Under the pieces are notes generated by a model. The model was not told where the DNA came from and did no database searches. It saw only the letters and a program-made list of their open reading frames with translations. A stretch of 64,000 nt of DNA from NCBI RefSeq assembly GCF_963678635.1, contig NC_087071.1, positions 34,217,680-34,281,679 of the forward strand. Direction: 5' to 3'. Made by a program: the position numbers and the translations under genes. Origin of the DNA: Symsagittifera roscoffensis. Lineage: Eukaryota; Xenacoelomorpha; Acoela; Convolutidae. Of the stretch, positions 57,001 to 64,000 are shown in pieces. How positions within the stretch are numbered: the first letter of the stretch is position 1; each line of letters starts with the position of its first letter.

Positions 57001-60000
57001 CTTGCCACTGCAGATTGAAGATGCTATGAGGCGATCAGCAGACGAGCACGGCGGAGATCAACAACAGGAAGAAGAGAGTGGCAAAGAGGGAGGACAACAG
57101 TTGGCAAGGGTGAAACAAGACACGAAACTAGGTTGGGCGAATAGTGTTCAATATGAATAACGTTAAAGCACATGTGAACAATCCCCCTCGCATCGATCAC
57201 GTGTGCTATCTCTTCCCTCCCCCGCCACCACCCCAAAAAAAAAACAAGTAATAAAAAATTAAACATGAATTTTCTCAGCGTAAGTCAGCTTATTTTCTCA
57301 TCGTAAATCAGCCTATCGTCCAACGTTAATTAAATGCGATATAGAAATCAATGCACTCATGTTTTGTCTCTTTGAACCTACCTTTCCTAATAGTACTGAT
57401 CATGTAATTCAGCAGTTACGCGCCGTTGAGTTTTCAGCTTATTGATGGATCTCCATAAGGTTACTGGAGATAACTAGATTCAATAATCGACCGTATTTTG
57501 TTTATGAAGCTTTTGGTGTTTTTTTTATGTTAGGTGAAATAATTGCATACATAACAAGGTGATAGGTTGAGATCTTAAGGCCCTTTCGAGCAAAATGAAC
57601 GGAGTAGATCAATTGATTAGATTTTCTTCAAAACGAAAAAAAAACATGCATACTGATTCAGGTGAAACTATCTGTTATGTTTGGATCTATATTGCTCACA
57701 GATCAATTTGACCTTGTCCATTTCAGATAACAGAGTTATCGATCTGAGGACGCCCATCAACCAAGCGATCTTCAGGGTCGAGGCTGGAGTCTGCAGACTG
57801 TTTCGAGACCACTTGACTTCGAAAGGCTTCACAGAAATACACACTCCCAAAATCATCTCAGGCATCGATTGAACTTAATGGCTCTCAAGAATATTTACGA
57901 AAAAAAGATAAAAAAATGTCCTAAATCTCGAATAAGAATGAACTTTTATGAATTTATTTATTCTTGGCATCTCTTCAATAAGATGGTTATATTCTTAAAA
58001 TACAATACATCAATTCAAAAGAATTGAATTAGAGAACACCAATCAAAACAAAGGCAGAGAAACATTGCAAATTCATTCAATAAAACTAATCATTTTTAAG
58101 CTGAAGTTTTGAGCTAGGAGGGTAAATTGTAACGGAATAAAGAATGAAAAAAGTAGCAGAGTAAAAGTTCAATTGAGCCTTTTCAGCCGCAAGCGAGGGA
58201 GGAGCTAATGTGTTCACTGTATCTTACTTCAAAAACAGCGCCTATCTTGCCCAATCACCGCAGCTGTACAAACAAATGTGCATAGCGGCTGACTTCGAGA
58301 GGGTTTTCACAGTGGGACCAGTTTTCAGAGCGGAGAATTCGAACACACATCGACACTTGACGGAGTTTGTAGGATTGGACTTGGAATTGGCGTTTAATTA
58401 TCATTATCATGAGGTGATTGAATGGTACTATTGTGAGAGAAGGGTTCTTTTTAAAGCCAGGGGACCTACTGAATATCAGCACCTAGTGTTATATTTTAGC
58501 ATGTATAAACTGTATCTATATATTGTATCTTATTAGCGATCCTACAGTTTTCATGGGTCATAAATTTTTGAATTTTAATTAGCGGAATAGTTTTGCTTTT
58601 GGTATACACTTTTTCTAATTGTAGGAGAAAAGCGCATGAGATCTCCAATTTGTAAAATTTCAATTTAAAATATGGTTGTCAGGAACAATGCGTTATATAA
58701 TGGATTTAGTGCCATTATACCACAATAGTACCATTCAGGTAGTTGACGTCATTGGCGATATGTTTATACACATGTTCCGAGGACTACACGAACAGTATAA
58801 AGAGGAAATTGAGTTCATAGCTCAGCAGTATCCCTGCGAGCCATTCAAGTTTCTGGAGCCCAGTTTGGGTAAGTTCCTAGTTTGGTTTCGGCTTTTTCTC
58901 TCTAGTTCACAGTTTCAAATTTATTGCTCAAGTACAGAGAGCAGCAGTCAGTTTTAAAGCGATAATCGAGAGTCCCTATTTTTCAGTTCGGCCGTCATCT
59001 GATTTGAAAAATTGCAGAAACAAATAAAGGTGCAATTCATCTATATCATGCTACAGGTAGTATTAAAGCATTGCTTATTAAGAGTCGATGAACGTAATTC
59101 AGACTCTTATATAGGTCGCGATGATGTTCTTTCGTTTTTTTTTCAAGAAAAGTCCTAAAGTTTGTTCAGGCTCAAATTTACTTTTTCACGGTTTGAATTG
59201 ATTTCTTTCTAATTTCAGTTCTTTTCTTGATTAAAAGAAAGGCAAACTCCGCTAACGAACAGCGAAAAGCTAAAGGTCACAAAAAACGTGATTGATTTTT
59301 AGTTTTGAAAGTGGAGTTCAATTTTTAGGTTTCAAGCGGAATAAAAACTCTACCTATTGATCCAGTTTTCTCAAATTGGGTTAATTTTATGAACAAAACA
59401 TCAATCATAAATTGTTCTAGAAATTCAAAGAGATTTAAGAAACATTTTTTTTTCTGTGAAACTGTTAACTTGCGTTCATTGAATCTTTTCCAATTGTCTA
59501 TTGGCTATGTTTGTGTGTAGAGCTGTATTGGATAAGTTATCGTTAAGATCGATTGGCATGCCTTTAATTCCTTTTATGAAATCGAATTAGCAGATGTTGT
59601 CATTATGTTTCGTTAAAATTTATGTTTTTCAGGTCTTAATACAATGAGAATTAAGCTCTCATGTTTTGGAATTGGAGGGAAGATAATTTTCTACATTTGT
59701 TTTTCTAATTTATGACAATTCTAATTTAAAATGCTCTTTATATTTCACAGAAGTTCATTCAAACACATTAATGCATTTATAAATCCTTCTAGTTATATAT
59801 GCACTGTTTGAGATCAAATCAATTTCATCTGCTAAAAGTTAGGTAAGATGGGTTTTCTAATGACAAACGTAAATTATATGTCTAAGGTTTCTCAGCGGAG
59901 TAAAAACTGTACATTTTGATCCGGTTTTTTTTACAAATTGACTCATTTTTTATCGAGAAAGTGTCAATCATAAATGGTTGTTGAAAGTTAAGTAGGTTTA

Positions 60001-62717
60001 GGACTAAATATTTCTTCTTTAATTTTTGAAAGATGTAGTGTTTATTTCAAAATAGTCAGTGTGTTTTAAGAGTAAGGAACGTAGTGAGTACTCTTTTATA
60101 GATCTTGCTGATTTTGTTTTTGTTTTCTTCTCAGGAACAAGTCTTAAAATTTGTTCACGCTCTTTTTTTGATTTTTCGCGGTTTGACTTGTGATTTCTTT
60201 TCAAGCTAAGTGCATTTCCATTGTTAAAAGGACGGCAAAATCCACTATCGAACAGCAAAATTGTAAAGGTCACGCAAAACGTGATCGAATTCTGATTTTG
60301 AAAATGGAAATAAATTATCAGATTTTCTAGCGAAATAAAAGTTTAACCTACTGATCCAATTTTCTCAAATTGGATTAGTCTTAACAAAAAAGTGTCCATT
60401 ATTTTGTTTTACACATTTGAAGAGCTTGAAGGCCTTTTGTTTTTTCTTGGAATTTCAAAAGTTGAAGATTGTTGAAAAACAAGTCAGTTTTTGTTTCAGT
60501 TTCCTTGCGTTCATTATTCTGTTCCAACTGTCAGTTGCCTATGTTTTGTTTCCTTGCGTTCATTGATCTTTTCCACCTGGCTACGTTTTCTGTTCCCACC
60601 ATTGAGACTGGAGAGGAGCTTTGTATTCGGGTGTGTTTTAATTTTTTTTGTTCTCAATACGAAATCAAGTGCCACAAATAATCATGGGGATTGGTCGAAT
60701 GATATATCATATTAAAGCCCTTTTAGTTGTCCGGCTTAAAAGTTGTCCCGCTATTGAGAAAAACTGGTTGGAATATTTTAATTATTTTATTTAGTCTAAA
60801 TTTCTTGAAAAAAGAAAAATTAATGTAAAAAGTTTTAATTTCGTTTAATCAGTTCTCTCATTAAACCTGGGGCAAAAAGCGACACTGAAATTAAGAAAAA
60901 AACACTTTGTGTTTTCGACCATTTGAAAATTGGGGGGGGGGGGGGGAATTAATTATTCGGGTGTTTGTTTCGTTCTTTTTTCTTTTTTTTCACGCAAAAT
61001 CAGCTACCACAAATAATCTTTGGAGGTTCCACGATGTATGGGAATAATTATGGGAAAGGGTTGAATGATATATCAAATTAAAGCACGTTTAGTTGTTTCC
61101 AAAATTTCCAAAAAGTTGTCTCAGTTTCGAGGAAGACAGGATCAAAATTTTTGATTTTTAGTCCAAATTCGGGCGAATAATGCCCGCGTATTTTTGGTTA
61201 ATTTAGGCCGTGAAAACTTAGTTTTACTCAGGTAAAGTTGTTTTTGGAGTTTCTTTTGCGCCATTTGGTAATTAAAAAATTTTCTGCAAATTTCTGTTTT
61301 TTTTGGATATTTTTTCGTTTTCTTAGTCTTCATTTTATGCCGATTTTTTATGACTGTCAAATATTCCTAGTATTCTTCATAAGTTCCAGTTTTTCGTTCA
61401 GATCATGTTATCACAGAAAAAACGACACTAATTTCAGTTTTTTAGACTATTGTCGGAACCTTCTGTTCCACTTGCACAGTAACCGGCTATCCATGTTTTT
61501 TTAATGAATTTGGTCGGAACATTATGTGCTACCTGCATAGCAACTGGTTATCCTTGTTTTCATTTCACTCCTTTTTTCCTACTTTTCAGTGCTGGAGTAC
61601 AAAGAGGGAATTGAGATGTTGAAAGAGGCTGGCTGTGAGATCGGAGATTACGATGATCTCTCCACTCCAGATGAGAAACTACTGGGCAGACTGGTCAAGC
61701 ACAAGTACGACACCGACTTCTTCATCCTCGACAAGTACCCTCTCGAAGTGCGTCAAAACATTCGGGATATGTGTTCCCCCTCCCCATTTTAATTAGTACG
61801 ACATTTATTCAACCCTGTAAGACAGCTGGCTACAGCGTAAAGTTGAGGTTTCTGCGAGATAAGCATGTGGTTGTCAAGTCGCATGCGACAATCGGGTTAG
61901 ACAGTCTTATGGTTTTGAATAGTCACAATTTATCTATTCGAGTGCTAAAATTAACCATCTACTCGATCAAAAGCTGAAATTTTAGTGACGTCTTTCTGTA
62001 AATGGGTTGTTTTTAGATAAATTCTTAAACTAAATGGCAAATTCAAGCCTTAAGGCCTGCGTGCACTATGCTCAAATCTGATTGTAACCTTCTAAATGTT
62101 TCTAGACTTCTATTAACTGAGATTTTTAAAAAATGACACACTTTTTTCCTCAAAACAAAATAGCTTTTCCCATGAATCTCGTAGTTTTAAAATTATTGTT
62201 CTAGCTTGGGGAAAATTTATTCTATAAATCTTTGATTTTGTAATTGATGTACTTATTACATAAATCGGTTTACTGATCTGGTAATTTACTGACACATCGG
62301 TTTACTGTACACGCCCGCTAAATTTGTAGGTCGGAAGTTGGATTCCTTTTCAGCTCCGTTTTGTCATTTTTTGCCTCATTTAAGCCCAGCTTCACATCTT
62401 TGTTGCGATAAAAAGCTACCGTTTTCCCATTGCATGTTGAAATTTATATCAACGAGTACTTCTAACTATTTATTTAGTTAGAACCAAGGGTGAATCAATT
62501 TCGTAATATTTAATGAAATTCTTTTTCAGGTGCGACCATTCTACACGATGCCCGATCCGAACAGTCCCAAATACAGCAACTCTTACGACATGTTCATGCG
62601 AGGGGAGGAGATCGTGTCAGGTGCACAGAGGATACACGACCCAGAACTCCTAACCGAGAGAGCGAAATTCCACGAGATAGATTTGACCAAAATCAAGGCT
62701 TATATTGACTCGTTCAG
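33062..62717 (+). CDS. DARS1: Cytosolic aspartyl-tRNA synthetase, 5' 10 exons
   Basis: Attaches aspartate to tRNA-Asp in the cytosol; in animals it is part of the multi-synthetase complex. Exons: 33062-~33168, 34856-34962, 53771-53955, 56511-56670, 56973-57131, 57727-57861, 58187-58413, 58739-58868, 61590-61747, 62530-62717, about 518 residues so far. Exons 1-2 encode a Lys/Ala-rich N-terminal extension ([13 protein letters not shown], then [12 protein letters not shown]). Exons 3-4 hold the OB-fold anticodon-binding domain ([20 protein letters not shown]). Class II motif 1 is in exon 6 ([24 protein letters not shown]), motif 2 in exon 7 ([18 protein letters not shown]). Exons 9-10 carry [43 protein letters not shown] and SGAQRIHDP. 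Motif 3 (GIGLER region, about 45 residues) lies beyond the right edge; the exon 10 donor is GTACGA. Exon 5 has a Gln/Glu-rich insertion. Intron 6 needs a GC donor (TCAG|GCATCG); intron 1 is probably GA-AG. Confidence 0.95.
34119..34713. mobile_element. MITE, TA-flanked GCGCAAATTCAG family, copy 1
   Basis: Lies in DARS1 intron 1. The left end TA-CACGTGGACAGAGTTAAG followed by CGCAAATTCAGG matches the reverse complement of the right end (GCGGTTTTTTGTCAACGAATG-TA, 34691-34713) with several mismatches, continuing into a shared CTCTCT(A/G)AAATG block. TA dinucleotides flank both ends, as for Tc1/mariner-type insertions. No transposase ORF; about 595 bp. A second, shorter copy lies at 54551-54898. 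Confidence 0.72.
35385..35720 (+). mobile_element. tRNA-derived SINE, copy A
   Basis: Box A TGTCTGAGTGG (35555-35565) and box B GTGTTGAATCC (35599-35609), followed by TAATTCGAGGCTCTCTTC and a T-rich stretch. The downstream block and an upstream block (ATTGGAACGAACCTTCT at about 35403) both recur around the tRNA-like element at 39549, so the repeated unit is larger than the tRNA head. Ser/Leu-tRNA-like, with a degenerate acceptor stem. Confidence 0.7.
35721..37262. other. Intron sequence with SINE-tail fragments
   Basis: No ORF of note. The motif CTTCGCCTCYGTGYAG, a SINE-tail signature here, appears at about 36179 and 37248; the latter is preceded by the palindrome-like GCGAAGCGCAGCTTCGC. Direct repeats of TAATTGGCGTGCGTCACTTA occur near 36030-36090. 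Confidence 0.55.
37270..38748 (+). pseudogene. Decayed Penelope-like element, RT + GIY-YIG
   Basis: Fragments of one Penelope-type protein appear in order over several frames: [16 protein letters not shown] (about 37423-37468), [21 protein letters not shown] (about 37633-37656), a PHD-like half finger ([17 protein letters not shown]; 37740-37845), the catalytic VDD ([11 protein letters not shown], about 37890), [29 protein letters not shown], then [12 protein letters not shown] and a C-terminal GIY-YIG nuclease ([20 protein letters not shown], about 38489-38548; then [14 protein letters not shown] to a stop near 38747). Penelope-like elements pair such an RT with a GIY-YIG endonuclease. At least four frame changes, a deletion after GSTWYM and Tyr to Cys before VDD make it inactive. 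Confidence 0.9.
37650..37702 (+). repeat. Short tandem duplication inside the Penelope remnant
   Basis: GAGTTTGAATCRTGCAGA occurs three times in succession, once shortened. It sits exactly after the KEFE block of the RT and helps break its frame, which suggests replication slippage after the element died. Confidence 0.8.
39085..39730 (+). mobile_element. tRNA-derived SINE, copy B
   Basis: Box A TGGCTGAGGGG (39549-39559) and box B GATTCGAATCC (39603-39613) separated by a long variable-arm-like stretch as in Ser/Leu tRNAs, then CTAATTCGAGGCCC and a T-rich tail ending GCAGCTTCGCTTCTGTGTA (about 39711). Upstream, TATTAGAACGAACCTTCTT (about 39101) matches the block ahead of SINE copy A. The box B match is perfect, the best of the four tRNA-like elements here. 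Confidence 0.72.
39900..40520 (+). mobile_element. MITE-like element, GTTCCGACC family, copy 2
   Basis: Begins with GAGGATAGCTGGTTGATGTG and GTCCCGACCACATTCAT (about 39949) and follows the 29452 copy through AGTTATTTTCAAAAAATG, TCGATGATTTTTTGTGGTAC and CTGATTTTGCG. The right inverted end is not recognisable. It contains its own 40-bp direct duplication (TTACTCGCTCGAA at about 40267 and 40304). Confidence 0.55.
41255..41380 (+). other. Possible coding fragment, unidentified
   Basis: The frame at about 41269-41371 reads [20 protein letters not shown] and continues with [10 protein letters not shown] before a stop; composition looks protein-like and sequence encoding RKLAEQIL continues in another frame. 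It may be a relic of a transposon or host gene. I cannot name it. Confidence 0.3.
41580..41815. repeat. Recurring short inverted repeats
   Basis: Three related imperfect palindromes, AAGCTCACATTAGAGCTGG, AAGCTCACATCAGAGTTGG and TAACTCACTTTAGAGTTGG, sit near 41583, 41646 and 41790. Each could form a small hairpin (arms AACTC/GAGTT or AGCTC/GAGCT). Their function is unknown. Confidence 0.55.
41860..42790 (+). repeat. Dispersed repeat in DARS1 intron 2, copy 1
   Basis: Shares, in order, GATTCACTTGGGTTGTCTAC, CAAGACCATGTTG, GAGCAAGTAAAGCTGT, TTGTAGAGACTT, GAGTCACACACTCGTAATCG, GTCTTGCCCC, CTTAACGATTGGCGTC and ATCCGAATACTTTTTTTGGA with the copy at 45490-46300, and parts with 44090-44570. No sizeable ORF. 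Its end (GAAAGTAACGTAGTTCGACTT) resembles part of the tandem monomer at 46.3-53.2 kb, linking the two families. Confidence 0.7.
42835..43935 (-). mobile_element. Antisense non-LTR retrotransposon 3' remnant
   Basis: On the minus strand, degenerate reverse-transcriptase C-terminal sequence reads through stops and frame changes: a LTKSKIL-type block (about 43700), [13 protein letters not shown] (about 43630), [12 protein letters not shown] (about 43455), [14 protein letters not shown] (about 43395), [19 protein letters not shown]-type spacing (about 43290) and a downstream [10 protein letters not shown] segment. It ends in an ATT/ATC-rich tail (42838-42868). The same family occurs at 15515-15880. 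Orientation is opposite to DARS1. Confidence 0.78.
44090..44570 (+). repeat. Dispersed repeat in DARS1 intron 2, copy 2
   Basis: Matches the 41860 and 45490 copies over GATTCATTTTGGTTGTCTTA, GCAAGTAAAGCCTTAATTTG, GAGTCACAATCGTTTCCTGAG and the GTAATGGCAGAT segment. Partial, with a different right end. Confidence 0.6.
45490..46300 (+). repeat. Dispersed repeat in DARS1 intron 2, copy 3
   Basis: The copy closest to the tandem array, running directly into it: after GGTATCCGAATACGCTC and GTTGCGTTCTAATGGAAAG it continues with the GCTTGTTCGTGCACGTC block that repeats through the array. It may be the parental copy from which the array expanded. Confidence 0.65.
46280..53260 (+). repeat. ~680-bp tandem array with higher-order units
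   Basis: The anchor GTTTGTGCACGTC, with variants, occurs near 46287, 47212, 47899, 48577, 48943, 49629, 50305, 50682, 51365, 52037 and 52711. Most spacings are 670-690 bp; two are about 370 bp. Each monomer also has TGTCGACAATCATC, CTGGCCAGATACC, CAGCTTATGAATCCGTGAA, TCAGCCAGGC and GTCACTGGAAAAGCTAT. Open frames of about 76 codons inside the monomers repeat with the DNA and are not genes. The array lies wholly within DARS1 intron 2. Confidence 0.92.
48409..51874 (+). repeat. 1.73-kb higher-order direct duplication
   Basis: Two consecutive blocks, 48409-50141 and 50142-51874, each with one short (about 370 bp) and two full monomers, align at an offset of 1733-1734 bp with only scattered differences (for example CATTGACTGGG versus CATTGTCTGGG). 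Neighbouring monomers within a block are far more diverged. A third copy starts at 51875 but quickly diverges. Confidence 0.93.
54313..55070 (+). mobile_element. MITE, AAGAGTAATGAACG family, copy A (interrupted)
   Basis: In DARS1 intron 3. The left terminus AAGAGTAATGAACG (54313-54326) is followed by the internal blocks of the other copies, but the element is split by another MITE at 54551-54898 and resumes at TATCAGATCCCAGC (54899). The right inverted terminus is missing. Confidence 0.75.
54551..54898. mobile_element. MITE, TA-flanked GCGCAAATTCAG family, copy 2 (nested)
   Basis: Ends CACTAGTGAACAAAAGG...ACGCAAATTCAG and, inverted, CTGAATTTGCGCTTAATTTT...CCACTTGTG, about 30 bp at each side; 348 bp in all. 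TA follows at 54899-54900. It lies inside copy A of another MITE family, and undisturbed copies of that family supply the empty site. No ORF. Confidence 0.8.
55218..55765 (+). mobile_element. MITE-like element, GTTCCGACC family, copy 3
   Basis: Starts with AAGGATAGCAGGCTACTGTG and ends in TTGAAATGGTCGGAACAAAA (about 55739). Internal CCAAAGATTATTTGTAGCTG and GAATTTTTTGG-type blocks follow the 29452 copy. Left subterminal motif partly lost. From here to 56490 (rest of intron 3) I see no other feature. Confidence 0.55.
59080..59487 (+). mobile_element. MITE, AAGAGTAATGAACG family, copy B
   Basis: Left terminus AAGAGTCGATGAACG (59080-59094) and right terminus CGTTCATTGAATCTT (59473-59487) are inverted versions of each other. 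About 408 bp, non-coding. Confidence 0.75.
60068..60521 (+). mobile_element. MITE, AAGAGTAATGAACG family, copy C
   Basis: Termini AAGAGTAAGGAACG (60068-60081) and CGTTCATTATTCT (60508-60520), inverted. Immediately inside the left end an ACTCTT block pairs with the AAGAGT start, giving a small subterminal hairpin also present in copies A, B and D. Confidence 0.75.
60910..61560 (-). mobile_element. MITE-like element, GTTCCGACC family, copy 4 (inverted)
   Basis: Begins TTCGACCATTTGAAAATT and carries, reversed, the blocks of the other copies (AAAATCAGCTACCACAAATA, then TGAATGATATATCA). It ends with two tandem versions, about 62 bp apart, of the GTCGGAAC...TGCACAG(T/C)AACYGGYTATCC end (61453 and 61514). 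Confidence 0.6.
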
Positions 62718-63035
62718 GTACGATAGATCCTGCTGAAAACCAGTGGTATTGCCATGCTAATCTCTATACGACCTTCTTTATTAACAAGCGACGTTTTATT
62801 TTCGTAAAATTGAGTTTTTGTTTGGAAAACTCGGAAAGATCTTCGGCGTCAGAAAGTTTTTGAATAAAGGATGTGCATTGTCGATTGTTTCAATTTTATA
62901 TCTCTCAAATCACATCGTGAATTGTCTAATAGCAAAATTGTTTCCTAATTTGCGTCGATCTTTTATACGTTGCATGGCATCTATAACGTTAACGTTATGC
63001 CCAGTCCTCAATAGACATAATGTTAAAGCCTTTTT
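62718..63035 (+). other. DARS1 intron 10, start
   Basis: Begins with donor AG|GTACGA after the exon ending YIDSF. No feature until the MITE at 63036; the acceptor and the motif-3 exon are beyond the window. Confidence 0.6.
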
Positions 63036-63442
63036 AAGAGTAATGAACGTAGTGAAGACTCTTATATAGGTTTTGCTGATTTTTTTGTCTGTTTTTTTTT
63101 TCAGGAAAAAGTCTTAAAATATTGATGCATTTAGGTATAATTCCCTTTTTGAGTGCAATTGAAATTCATCTGCTGAAAGACGTAAAAAGCAATCTCCAAA
63201 TACAAACGTTGAAATGGGGTGAAAAAACGTGAACGATTTCTAGTTTCTAAAGTGGAATTTAATTTTTAGATTTCCAGCGGAATATAAACTTCACCTAATG
63301 ATCCAGTTTTCTCTAGTTGGGTTCATGTTATCAAAAAAGCGCCAATCATAAATCGATCTAGAAATTTAGATAGCTTAAAGGGCATCTATTTTTTTCTTTG
63401 AAATTCGAAAGTTTTTTTTGTTTATTTGTGTTCATCACTCTT
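63036..63442 (+). mobile_element. MITE, AAGAGTAATGAACG family, copy D
   Basis: Termini AAGAGTAATGAACG (63036-63049) and TGTTCATCACTCTT (63429-63442). 407 bp, with the same internal order as copies B and C and an intact target region (GTGGAATTTAATTTTTAGAT) that shows what copy A looked like before its nested insertion. Confidence 0.8.
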
Positions 63443-64000
63443 TTCCAATCTTTGATTGGCTATGTTTATAGGGTGCAATGGTAATTGAGAAATTTGTTAG
63501 GGTCAATGTTAGCGAAAGATAACAATGTTCTGGAAGTTTCAGGTTATCTGAAGCATTTTCGTTACAAGTTTCATTGAAACATTTGGAACCTGATCTAAAC
63601 TATATTTTATGATTGGATAAATTAAATGTTTTACCAATGTAAAGTATTTAATATTAACCAATCATGATCCATCTAACTAACAACCCACTTATTTGTAAGT
63701 GCTGAAGTTACTTGTAATTTCAGCACCAGAGAGATTTGAATTTAACTTAGAAATTAGTTGGACTCTCCCGAGCACTTCAGCAGCCGCAATAAACCAGTAT
63801 ACCCTAGATCTATTGAGCCTAGCAGAGACTAGTTAAACAACCTGAGACTAGATAGTATAAGAGTAAGATTAGGATCGGTATTAGACTAAGAAGTTGCACG
63901 AATCTATCCGGCCGAAAATAAGATAGCGTGACGAGCAGACGGTGTACCCTATCCGAAATTACTCTATGAGTTACACTTCGGTCCTAACTCATCTGGTGCG
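63443..64000. other. Intron 10 continuation, compositional shift near the end
   Basis: From about 63740 the sequence becomes less A+T-rich and includes a hairpin (GTGCTGAA...TTCAGCAC, about 63699-63727), GCAGCCGCAATAAACC and CTAGACT-type runs. It could be the start of another element such as an LTR, but no second end is visible and no ORF is seen. Confidence 0.3.

Larger units (their letters stand above)
58869..61589 (+). other. DARS1 intron 8, 2.7 kb of MITEs
   Basis: Donor TTGG|GTAAGT, acceptor TTTTCAG|TG, both phase 1. Nearly all of it is short inverted-repeat elements: two complete copies of the AAGAGTAATGAACG family, an internal fragment of it (about 59825-60010) and an inverted copy of the GTTCCGACC family. 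A poly-G run lies at about 60935-60947. Confidence 0.8.

Noticed and set aside
63699-64000. Start of an LTR retrotransposon at the right edge
   Set aside because: Composition changes and a short hairpin are seen, but there is no second LTR, primer-binding site or ORF within the window.

Overview
This is a window of animal nuclear DNA: A+T-rich, heavily interrupted by introns, and more than half repeats. Three host genes lie head to tail on the + strand, reconstructed exon by exon from protein homology: an ERGIC2/Erv41-type early-secretory cargo receptor (13979-19888, 4 exons), a UBR7-type UBR-box/PHD ubiquitin ligase (22705-28973, 6 exons), and the 5' ten exons of cytosolic aspartyl-tRNA synthetase DARS1 (33062 to 62717, continuing past the right edge). 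They are unrelated housekeeping genes; nothing indicates a shared pathway.

Two features of gene structure stand out. All three start codons sit 7-23 nt downstream of a pyrimidine-tract-AG acceptor, as expected for spliced-leader trans-splicing or a 5'UTR intron. Of 18 splice donors placed, 14 are GT, two must be GC to keep the frame, and two are best explained as GA. Short trans-spliced leaders, G(C/A)-AG introns, and abundant SINE- and MITE-like repeats together fit a larvacean tunicate with an expanded genome. That is an inference; any trans-splicing invertebrate remains possible.

Layout. 1-7919: tandem satellite, first two ~1.24 kb units and then ~2.4 kb units, each complete 2.4 kb unit carrying a ~25-bp minisatellite; a 200-N assembly gap follows (7920-8119). 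8821-~12860: a complete-looking CR1/Jockey-superfamily retrotransposon on the - strand with both ORFs open. 13979-19888: ERGIC2, with an antisense retrotransposon remnant and a tRNA-derived SINE in intron 1. 19889-22681: intergenic, with MITE fragments. 22705-28973: UBR7, with a decayed + strand retrotransposon in intron 2. 28974-33043: intergenic, with a MITE-like element, a tRNA-like SINE head and a ~155-bp tandem array. 33062-64000: DARS1. Its intron 2 is about 18.8 kb and contains two related SINEs, a decayed Penelope-like element (RT plus GIY-YIG), an antisense non-LTR remnant, three copies of another dispersed repeat, and a ~7 kb tandem array with a nearly identical 1.73 kb higher-order duplication. 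Introns 3, 8 and 10 hold several copies of two or three short terminal-inverted-repeat (MITE-like) families, one nested inside another.

I found no CRISPR array, rRNA gene, clearly functional tRNA gene or bacterial-type operon. All exon joins were made by eye from frame and splice consensus, without transcript evidence.
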